64,000 nt of DNA from Trema orientale (taxonomy: Eukaryota; Streptophyta; Magnoliopsida; Rosales; Cannabaceae), in NCBI GenBank assembly GCA_002914845.1, contig JXTC01000335.1, positions 219,937-283,936 on the forward strand. The letters are read 5' to 3'. A program made the translations under genes and the position numbers. The notes under the pieces were generated by a model, which worked only from the letters and a program-made list of their open reading frames with translations, made no database searches and had not been told where the DNA came from. Shown in pieces: positions 10,101-22,100 of this stretch (the stretch's first letter is position 1; each line of letters begins with the position of its first letter).

Positions 10101-13100
10101 GTCTTGTGTGGGACAAATAGATAAGCTTTCCAACTAGTTTCTGATATATCTCCATGTCTACAACCTTTCCTTCCTCCGAGAACCCAATTTTGTGATTAAG
10201 CTCAATGGGAACATCAACAGATTTACATCCAAGCATCCCAACTTCCTTTAGTAGATCAATGGTATACTTCCTTTGTGATGCAACAATCCCCTTGCTAGAC
10301 CGAGCTACTTCCATACCCAAAAAATAAATGGTATACTTCCTTTGTGCTACAACAATCCCCGTGCTAGATCGAGCTATTTCCATACCCAAAAAGTACCTTA
10401 AACAACCTAGATCCTTTATTTTGAACTCTCTTGCCAATACATCTTTGAGCTTGCGAATTTCAGCCTTATTATTTCCAGTAAGTCTGAAGAACATATTATG
10501 GTCAGCTTGACTTTGCGAATATCCTGCTTGTCAAATTGACTTGGAGAACCTATTGAACCATGCTCGTGGAGATTATTTTAAGCCGTACAACGATCTTTTA
10601 AGTTTACATACCTTTTCCTCTCCAAGAACTTGCTCAAACCTGGGTGGTACTTGCATATAAATTTTTTCTAATTCTCCATTAAGAAAGCTGTTTTTTTACA
10701 TCAAGTTAGTGAAGTGACTAGTTTTTGTTTGCTGCAAGTGAGAGAAGAACTCTTACTGTATTCATCTTTGCAACAAGAGCAAAAGTTTCCTGGTAATTAA
10801 TTTTATAGGTCTGGGTATATCCTTTTGCAACCAGCCTTGTCTTATACCTGTCCACCGTCCCATCATCTTTATGTTTGACCGTGAAAACCCACTTACATCC
10901 AACTGGAAACTTTCCTCTTGGTAACTCCATCATGTTCCAGGGCTTATTTTTCTACAGTGCCCTCATTTCATCCATAATAGTGGCATTCCAAACAAGTATA
11001 CTTAAAGCTTCATGTACCGAAGTTGGTATCTCTACAGTAGAGACATTGGATAGGAAGGCCTTATGGGGTTGTGAGAGACGATGATATGACACATACTTGG
11101 AGAGTGGATGGAGTGTACAAGAACGAGTTCCTTTACGAAGAGCAATTGGTAAGTCAAGATCACCAAGTGACTTAGGATTGGGATTACCCTGGTGTATCGG
11201 GTCTTGTGGATTCAGGGTAGGTGCTGTGGCTGGAGCTTGCGTTCTGTCCTTTTTGGATGGTGCTGCTTTCTAGAGTAGACACGGAGTTCAGGGTGTTTTT
11301 GTAGATGTTGCTCTGTCAATGGCATAGGTTGAATAATTGTAGTGGGCTAACACTTGTACCCTTTTTGTGTAGGGGAATATCCTAGAAAAATATACTTTAT
11401 AGCCCTAGGATCCAACTTACCCTGTAAATGGGAATTATGGTCGGAAATAGGGAAAAAAAAATGAAGGCAATCAGTTGTGCTTCTTATTATTAAAATGACT
11501 GATACACAATACTTTTACAAACTAGGTCAGATACAGCACACATCTAACCTTACCTTAAAAATAGGAACTGAAAAAGTACAAAATCAATTTAGGGGATATT
11601 TACTCAATATATCACCTAATTATACAGATACATAATCAGGAAAAATAAATCTGAAATATCTTTGACAATTAATAAAGAAAACAAATCTTAAAAATCCTAA
11701 AATATCCAACTCTCCCTCAAACTGGGCTGAGCACATTCCTCATTCCCAGCTTGTAGATCAACTTCTCAAAAATTGGTCTTGCAAGGCTCTTGGTCAGCCA
11801 ATCAGCAACCTCTTCAGATGTTGTGACATAGGACATGTTAAATAATCCCCTTTTCTATCTTTTCTTTGATAAAATGTCGATCTACCTCGACGTGTTTAGT
11901 CCGGTCATGATGCACTGGGTTATGAGAAATGTTTATTGCAGCCTTGTTATCACAAAAGAGTTTCATGGGACTCTCGTTGACCATTGAGTTCTTTTAACAA
12001 CATTTTCAACCACAATAACTCACATATTCCTTGAGCTACTGACCTAAACTCAGTTTCAGCACTACTTCTAGCTACTATATATTGTTTCTTGCTCCTCCAA
12101 GTCACCAGATTCTACCATACGAACGTGCAATATCCTCTATCATCTATAGCACTAGCCCAATATACATCAGTAAAGGCTTCTATACTTCGAGAGTTTTTCT
12201 TGAAAAATATTCTTCTGCTTGCAGTTCCTTTCAAATATTTCAATATTCGGTAGACAGCTTCCAAGTGCACCTCACATGGTGAGTGCATAAACTGACTGAC
12301 AACGCTAACAACAAATGCAATGTTTGGTTGAGTACGAGACAAGTATATGTGCTTGCCTACCAAACGTTGATATCTTCCTCAATCCACTGGAGCTTGATCA
12401 GGACAATTTCCCAATTTGTTGTTAGGATCCATAGGCGTTTCCGCAGGGCGGCTACCGAGTAAACCTATCTCAGTTAAGAAGTCAAGTATATACTTCCTCT
12501 GGGAAACTGAAATTCCATTCCTATTTCTCAATACTTCTATCCCTAGGAGATAACTCAACTACCCCAAGTCTTTGATTTCAAACTCATTTGCAAGACTTTT
12601 CTTTAATCTAATCATCTCATTTTCATCATACCCTGTCAGAATAATATCATCCACATAAACAATGAGTACTTGTTTCCTGTATGCTTGAAGAATAAGGTGC
12701 AGTTTGTGCTTGTTTATATCCCTGTTGGCGGACTACCCTTGTGAATTTGTCGAACCAGACTCGAGGTGATTGCTTTAACCCATACAGGGATTTTTCAGTT
12801 TACAAACTCTACCAAGATTTTTTCCTTGGTCAAAACTAGGTGGAAGCTCCATATACACCTCTTCCAAATCACCATTAACGAAGATATTTTTAACATCTAG
12901 TTGCTGTAGCTTCCAATCAAGGTTCGCAACTATAGGCAACAATATTCGGACAGTATTTAGCTTTGCAAAGGGAGCAAATGTCTCCTGATAATCGACACTA
13001 TAAGTTTGTATAAATCCTTTCGCCACCAATCTGTCTTTGTACCGATCAATAGTACCATTGGAATTATACTTAATAGTAAACACCCATTTGCATCCAACGG

Positions 13101-16100
13101 GAATTTTCCTTATGGTTTATTCACAATCTCGTGTTCCATTCTTTTCAAGAGCCCACATTTCTTCCATGACTGCTTGCTTCCATTTTGGGATCTTCAAAGC
13201 TTCTTCAACGTCGTGTGGGATCTCAACATCTAAAAGATTAGTAACAAAAGCACGAGCAGGAGGAGATAGATGATCATATGAAACATAGTGAGAAATAGGG
13301 TATTGTGTACATGACTGAACATCCTTCCTTAGAGCAATAGGAATATCAATATCACCAAACTCAAGCAATGAAGTGGATGGGTGTCATACCCATGTTTCAG
13401 GTTTCGGTTCAGATTCTTGATCTGGCAAAGGAATCATTGTTTTTCCACCCTTTTAGTGTTGTTCCTGCGTGAGTAAACAAGTAGCTCACATCGCTGCTGG
13501 GATTCTCCCCTTAATTGTAAATTATTGTTAAGATTGGAAGGCATCGTAGGTTCAGGTTGGCTATTTTCAGGTTGTGTTTCAGGTTGGGTTGAAGGATTGG
13601 TGATAAGAGAAGATACCGATTTAGAAGGTGTGGATGTAGCTGGTAGCGATGGCGAGATAGGTAAAGCAAGTTCCCAAATATTGTCTTCCTGTGAATTCTC
13701 CCCCTTAAGAGAATTTTTGGCATAAAAGGAAGAATTTTCAAAAAAAATTACTCCCATGGAAACGAAATATTTTTGTTTTGCTGGTGAAAAGTACTTATAA
13801 CCTTTTTGAGCCGCAGAGTATCCAAGGAAGATACATTTTAAAGATCTAGGATCAAACTTTGACCTATTTGGTAAGTGATCATGAACAAATGAAATACAAC
13901 GAAAGACTGAGAGGTAGAGAGTTGAACAAGCGTGTTTGAGGGTAGAACTGGACAAAGGTAATCAAATATGTTGCAATAAGAACATCACACCAAAATTTTT
14001 TTGGAACATTAGAGGTAGCATGATTGAGCGAGAAACCTCAAGAAGGTGACGGTTTTTTACTCAGCAATTACATTTGTTGGGGGGTGTTAATGCATGAACT
14101 TTGGTGTATTATGCCATGATGTAAGAGGTAATTTCTAAGCAATAAGTTGAAATATTCTTTCCCATTGTCAAAATGTAAAACTTGTATTTTTCCTTGTAAT
14201 TGAGTTTGAACCATGGCATGGAAGTTTTTGAATATTTGTTTTGAATTTGATTTTTCTTTCACTAAGTACACCCAACACATCCTATTGTGATCATCAATAA
14301 AAGTGATGAACCATTTAAAGCCATTTTTATTCTTGACACGGGAAGGACCCCAAATATCACTATGAATCATTTGCAAAAGGTTTAGAAGAGGGGAAAAAGA
14401 AGCACAATGATGTTTGGCTAATTGGCACACTTCACATTGAAAATTCACAAGCTATTTATTACCAAACAAATATGGAAACAAGCTTTTTAAATAAAAAAAA
14501 ATTGGATGGCCTAACCTACGATGCCATAACTTTATTTTCTCATAATTTGACATAGAAGAAAAATCACAACTAACAGTTAGAGCTTATTTAAGCACACCGA
14601 AATCTTTCCCAAAGTAGTAGAGTCCTCCATGTTCCTTAGCACTGCCAATCATCTTCTCCGAATGATCTCGAAACACACAAGCATGATGTGAAAATTTTAA
14701 CAAGCAGTCTAAATCCTTCGTTATTCTGCTAACAGACAGTAGATTGCATGCTAGTTTCGGAACTTGAAGAACGAAATTAAGACTGATTTTTGGGGTAATA
14801 TGAATGGTACCAGTCCCTGTTATAGCAGAGAAAGAACCATTAGCAACTCTATTTTTTACATTACTAGTAGTGTATGAAGAAAATAGATTCCCATGGCTGG
14901 TTGATCAGCTGCCCCATAATCTATTATCCGGGTCCAAGAGTCTCGGTTGATCCATTTCAAGTGGATAAACATGTATCTTTCAGTGCGAAAAGGGAATTAC
15001 TTGCTGGCTGTGGAGTTAACAGCTTGTAAAACTGTTCTAGTTGCTCTATGTTCAAAGTGAGATGGTGTATCTCGCTATTGTCCTTCTCCAAAAGTTGTTT
15101 TTCAATTGTATTGGCTTGAGGACCTTTCCCATCACGTTTATTCACCTTGTCCCTCCAATTTGCAGGTCGACCATGAAGCTTCCAACATGTCTCATGGGTG
15201 TGATGTGGCCTATTGCAATGATCACACCATAAATGCCCTGACTTCCTTCCAGTTCCAGATCCATTATTGTTGGAACTCTCTTCGCTGCGAGCAACCGTTG
15301 CTGAGTTGTTTGTGATGATCCTATCCCTCGAACCTCATCGAGATCCTTGTTCAAACCGGGGACAAAATCATAGATCCGTTCCTTATCAACAATGGATCTA
15401 TACAAGGCAGCATCCTCTTGATATTTCCAATTGTGATTATTATACAAATCCAACTCCTACCATAATGTTGTAAGCATATTATAATAATTTGTAATGTTCA
15501 AATCACCTTGTTTCAGATTCCTTGCTGTACCTCTTAGGTCACACATCTGAGTAGAATTCTCCAAATCAGAGTAGCGTCTATTAAAGACATCCCATGTACC
15601 TTTTGCTATAGGATAAAGCATAGAATTTGAGCTGATATCCTCTCTCATAGAGTTGATAAGCCAAACCATGACAATAGAATTTTCGATATCCCAAGTGTGA
15701 AAAGTAGGATCTGTCTCGGCTAGTTTGGGTTTAGAACCAGTGAGATAACCCAATTTACCACGCCCACGAATGACCATTTGTACCGAAGTGGACCATTGGA
15801 GGAGGTTTTTTCTATTAAATTTTTGGGATGTAATTTAAAGGGAAGCTAAAGAGGGATCGGAAGCAGTTGCGGCAGCATTTGTGGGGGTTGATTGGACAAT
15901 CTCAAATGAGACTTTCGATCTTCCCCCTGTTGCTCTGGTGAGTGCCATTTTATACATCTTTCTCTACTATTCTGGCTTTGATACCATATGGTCGGAAATA
16001 GGAGAAAAATTAAGGCAATCAGCTATCCTTTTTTTTTTATTATTAAAATGATTGATACACAAGACTTTTACAGGCTAGGTCAGATACAATACACACCTAA

Positions 16101-19100
16101 CCTTAGCCTTAAATTAGGAACACGAGAAGGTCCCCAAATGTCATTGTGAATAAGAGCAAACGGAGCAGATCTTTTGTAGGGTTGAATATGAAAGTGAGAT
16201 CTATGATATTTAGACAATTCACAAACTTCATATTGAAATTGAAAAGGAGTCTTATTCTTAAATAACAAAGGAAACAACTTTTGCAAGTAAGAAAAGCTAG
16301 GATGTCCTAAACAAAAATGCCATAACATAATTTCCTCCGACGTAGATGGAGCTTTATTCACCACTTGCGCTTGTCCTTCTGGAAGGGCATCATATTCAAA
16401 GTAGTACAAACCATTCACTTCTCTAACACTGCCAATCATCCTCTCCGAATCCATATCCTGAAATTGACAGTGAGTTGGAAAAAGTTTAGCGACAGTTTTG
16501 ATTTTTTGTGAATTTACTGATAGACAACAAGTTACATGACAAATTTGGTACATGAAGAACAGATGTCAAGGTTAACCCTTTTGAAAATGGAATAGATCCA
16601 GTTCCTGCAATTAAAGATAAGGAACCATCTGCAATATGAACTTTTTGAATACCAAACAAGGTATATAAGATGAAAACAGTTTTGAATGACTGGTCATATG
16701 ATCATTTGCTCCAGAATCAATGATCCAAGGAGTTTTACCAACACTGGAATGTAGGGCACTATTAAAGTTACCTTGTTTGGTAGTTGCACAAGAACGATCC
16801 TAGTTTTTGGAGGACTGAGTTATAAACCTGTTCAGCATCTCAAATTGTTCTTTGGTGAATGTTTGAGTGTTTGATCCACAATTTAAGGCAAGTTGTACGT
16901 CTCCATTCTGTTCAGTTTGGAAGGCTTGGTTGTAATTTGAGTATTTCGAGTTTTTTTCAGCACCTTTAAAAACTCTGGAGTTTTGATTAGCGGGTTTCCC
17001 GTGAAGTTTCCAGCAGGTTTCTCGTTTCTGTCTTAGCTTGTACAGTAGTCACACCACACCCGGGTGCCACGATCGTCTCCTCTTTGGTTCATACATTGCT
17101 GAAAATCTCCAGTCATGGCTTTTTCAAGTGTTTCAGTGAGTAATGCTGAGGTTTCCAGTGTACTATTAGTACAGGATCCGCCCATCATTATGCTCTTCCT
17201 GCTTTCTTCTCTTCGGATGTACACAAATACTTCCCTAATGGATGGGAGTGGTTCCTTTCCAAGCACTCTCCCTTTGGCTTCCTCAAATTTAAAATTAAGA
17301 CCAACAAGAAACTCATGGACTCCCTTTTTCTAGCAACTTTTGATAACGAGCGTTGTCTCCCAGGCATTCCCATTCAATCTCGCTATACTGGTCTATGTCT
17401 TGCCAGAGTCCCTTCATGTGGCTATAATACGCGGTAAAATCTCGATCTCCTTGCTTTGCATCTTAAGACGGTTTTTAAGTTCAAAGGTTTGCACTGCATT
17501 CCCACGATCAGTGTTAGTTTCAGCCACTACATCCCAGATCTCTTTAGCAGTTGAGAAAGAGATAGATTTGACCAATCTCAGGCTCCAGTAGATTAACCAA
17601 GCCATGATAGATTGCGTTTTTAGTCTCCCATGAAACCAGAGCCATTACAAATTAGAAACTGCTCTGTTTTTCAATAACAAAACAGAGGAAAAAACAGGTT
17701 GCTGAATCTAGTGGAAATTAGCGACAAATTACGAAGAAAAAGAACCAATTCCGATGGGAAACTTGGCTCTGATACCATATACACAAATATAAGAATATTG
17801 TCTTCTATATTGTATTTAAACGCACAGAGGCATGTATAGTATATGGGCAAATAATCCTAGAACATAAAAAAGTGACTACCACAACCAATTCTGACAAACA
17901 ACAAATTCAAAAAACAAAGTAACTGCCAACCAATCAGATAACCGTCCAGATAAGCCACTAGTGCGTTTCACGTATGTGCGACATGGCACTAAGAAGATGT
18001 AGCTGTTGATGGGAGTGTCAGCTGGGATAGTCAACGGAGAAATAGAGTTGAGGGTCAACGCTGCAGGGGAATTATAACCAACTTAGTTTGTTAGAAGCTA
18101 AGGGGAAGTCGTTTGTCTATTGGGAGGGAAACATTGAATAAGTAGGAGGGGGGTGATTCCAGAAGGGTATCGAGAACTTGGTGAGTGGTTAGTGTGGAGA
18201 GTGCTAGGCCTCTCGAATGCCTAGCAACCCTATAATCAGTTTCGTTATTCTTTTTGCAATAATAAGATTCTCCAGTTCCTAACTTAATACTTTAAATATA
18301 AACTGACAAAAGCTCAAGTACTCACCAATTGGTATCAGAGCCTCTTTCGTAGGGTATGGCACAAAAGAAAATGGAGGAACGTCTGGGGTTGATGGAGGAG
18401 TCCTTGGCAGAGGTCCATGTCGATTTACACTGCGAGATCACCTCTGAGAAAGGCGATTTGGGTAACTTGACATCCTTGGAACGGGATATGGGTTCCATTT
18501 GGACCAGTTATCCATTTTAGGGAAGAAGCTTGATAATCGGGGCCAACCAGAGCGTGATCTGCGAGCTCCTGACCAATCGCCAGTGATCGTTGGGCCGTCC
18601 GGCGTGGCAGGGATCGCTGCCTCTGCGGTGGATAAGCACGACACCTTTGGTGACACCATGGCGGGAGGATCGTCCAGATCGGAGTTCCGATCGCGGACTC
18701 TGAATCTCGAACTTCTGGTGTTTGACGGCACGAACCCCGATGGATGGGTTTTTCGAGCAGAATGCTATTTTGCCTTGAATCATTTTTCGGACTCGAAGAA
18801 GCTATACGCTGCAGTTATTAGCTTCGACGGCGCGGCCTTGGCGTGGTATCAGTGAGAGGACGGTCGTCGTGCGGTGCAAAATTTTGTAGAGCTAAAGGTC
18901 CTCCTTCTCGATCATTTTCGCTCTTCCCAGGAGGGTATGGCCAGCGAGCAGCTCCTCGCTCTTAAGCAGGACAGCTTGGTATGGGAGCATCGCTGCAGGT
19001 TCGAAGTCTTGGCGGCCCCGATTCATGACATTCCTAAGCACATACTGGAAATTTCTTTTATCAACGGACTTCAGGCACGAGATTCGGGCAGAGGTGAAGC

Positions 19101-22100
19101 TGCTACAACCAAACGGGTTAGGCTGAATTATGGATTCGGCCTAATGAGTTGAAGACAGGAACTTATCACTGTGGCCCCACAAAACGTGTCCGGGTGCTTC
19201 GTGGCCCAAAAGTTCCCTAATGGATTTCAGCCCACCCACCCACAGTGCTCCCTTCAGTCCAAAGACGGCCAGCTGTGACGCTCAAATCGACAGGTTCGTG
19301 ACCTTCACCATCTTCCTTTTTTAAGTGTCTAACTGATAATGAATTAAGGCTCAAACGGGGGAAGGGGCTATGCTTTCAATGTGATGAGAAGTACTCCGTG
19401 GGTCATCGATGCAAAAATCAGGAACTACAGGTTTTGGTAGTCAGTGACGAGTCGACACCGATAGAAAAGGAGGGGGAACAAGTGGAAGAGGAGGATATGG
19501 CGGTGGAGGATGACCCAATTGGTGACACCATGGAATTGTCTATTAATTCGGTTGTGGGGTTGACACCACCACGAACCATGAAACTCAAAGGAAGCACTGG
19601 GCATCAAGAGGTCGTGGTCCTCATATATTGCGGTGCCATGCACAATTTCATCTCGGTGGACCTGGTGGAACGTTTGGAACTTCCACGCCAACATACTACG
19701 GGTTATGGGTCTTTGTGAGTACTGGGTTTTCCGTTAAGGGGGAAGGGGTTTGTAAAGGAGTGGAACTCAAACTTCAAAATATCACCATCCGGGAGGACTT
19801 CCTGCCCTTGGAACTAGGTAGCTTCGACGTGATTCTTGGAATGCAGTGGCTTGAGACACTGCGAGGGATGCATGTCAATTGGAAACTCCTCACAATGACG
19901 TTCAAAATAGGCGGCGTGGCAGTGACCCTACAAGGTGATTTAAGTCTGGGTAAGTCGCAAGTGTCCCTAAAAACTATGATACGGGCCTTTCAAGATCAAG
20001 GAGAGGGCGTATTGCTGAAATTGGGCCAGACAATGGGGAGTCCGATATCCCACCACCGATTCGTTAGGTAGTCCATCAGTTCCGAGTGGTGTTTAAATGG
20101 CCCGATACTCTTCCGCCTACTCGGGTGCAAGACCATGCAATCAATCTTCAGCCTGAGGCCGCGCTCGTGAATGTGCAGCCATACTGGTACCCACACTTAC
20201 AAAAAAACAAAATTGAGAGGCTCATCCGGGAAATGCTTGCAGCAGGGATAATACAACCGAGCAATAGTCCTTTTTCTAGTCCGGTCTTGTTAGTGCGAAA
20301 GAGACGGAATTTGGCGTTTCTGTGTTGATTACCGGACCCTAAATAAGGTGACGATGCCAGATAAGTTTCCCATACCGGTCATTGATCTCTTTGACGAGCT
20401 CCACGGAGCAAGTGTCTTCTCAAAGCTGGACTTGAAGTCAAGATATCACCAGATACGAGTACAACCGGGCATGAAGGGCACTCCGAGTTTTTAGTCATGC
20501 CCTCTGGCTTAACAAATGCCCGAGCAATGTTTCAGTCTCTCATGAACTCCATCTTCAAAGATTGCCTCGGAAAGTTTGTCTTGGTCTGCTTCGATGACAT
20601 ACTCATTTACAGTCGGACTGTGGAAGAGCACGTATTACATTTGCGCAAGGTCCTAGAGATATTGGCAGCCAACCAATTGTTTGCTAATTGAAAGAAGTGC
20701 CACTCTGGGTAGTGCCTAATCGAATACTTGGGTCACATCATCTCCGGGGAAGGGGGTGGCCGCGGATGAATCCAAGGTTGAGGCTATGAAGAACTGGCCG
20801 AGTCCACACACTCAGAATTGCGAGGGTTCTTATCGGAGGTTTGTGCAGGGCTATGGGAACATTGCTTGGCCTCCCACCGAGCAACTTAAAAAAGATGACT
20901 TCAATTGGACTGAGGAAGCCAAGGCGGCGTTTCAACAGCTTAAACTCACTATGACATCCCTTTCCGTGCTTGCCTTACCCGATTTTTCTCAACCATTTGT
21001 GGTTAAGACGTATGCCTCTGGTCATGGCATTGGAGCAGTCTTAATGCAACAGCACCGACCCATCGCTTATTTTAGCCAAGCCTTGTCACCTCGCGCCCGC
21101 GGTAAGTCCATTTACGAGCAGGAATTGATGGCTGTGGTCTTAGCAATTCAAAAATGGAGGCATTACTTGGGAGGCATTTTATAGGCCGAACCGATCAGCG
21201 GAGTCTAAAATATTTGCTGGAATAGAGAATGGTGAATGGCGACTATCAAAACTTGGTCACAAAGTTGATGGGTTTTGATTTCGAGATTCAATTCAAACCG
21301 GGATCGGAGAATCAAGCTGTTGATGCTCTGTCCAGGGTAGCGTCAGTGACGCAATTAATGGCCTTGTCCATTCTATCCGCCATCAACCTGGAGGATTTGG
21401 GCAAGCAGGTTGCAAATGATGCACGGCTTGAGGTTATCTGTAATGAGTTGAGGTCAAGTGCCACAGGGAAGCCCGACTATTCACTGGTCCAAGATCGACT
21501 ATTGTACAAAGGTCGACTCATCCTGCCCCAAGGTTCGAACTATATTCCATTATTGTTACATGAAGGCCATGACAGTGGCATTAGGGGACACTCAGGATTT
21601 CTGAAGACTTATAAAAGGCTAGCTACTAATGTTTATTGGGAAGGGATGGAAAGGGATATTCAAAAGTATGTAGCCAAATGCACAATTTGTCAACACAACA
21701 AATATTCGACCCTATCACCAAGTGGACTGTTCTAGCCCTTGCCAATCCTGGAGAAGGTGTGGGACGAGCTAATCATGGATTTTATTGAGGGTCTACCCAA
21801 GTCAGAAGGAGTGGACACCATCATAGTGGTGGTGGATAGATTGAGCAATTACACTCATTTTTGACCCATTTACGGCTCAAGCGGTGGCTTCAACCTTCAT
21901 TCGAGAGGTTGTTCGCTTGCATGGAATGCCAAAATCGATTGTGACTGACCATGATAAAATCTTCATGAGTCACTTCTGGAATGAATTATTTCGACTACAT
22001 GGAACCGCCTTAAAGTATAGCACGGCTCACCATCCACAAACGGACGGCCAATCGGAAGTGGTCAATCTCTACTTGGAGATGTATTTACGCTGTTTTGCAT

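Noticed and set aside
18438..18783. Minus-strand open frames across the gypsy gag start
   Set aside because: They are antisense shadows of the GC-rich gag region; the plus strand carries the recognisable gag and CCHC motif.
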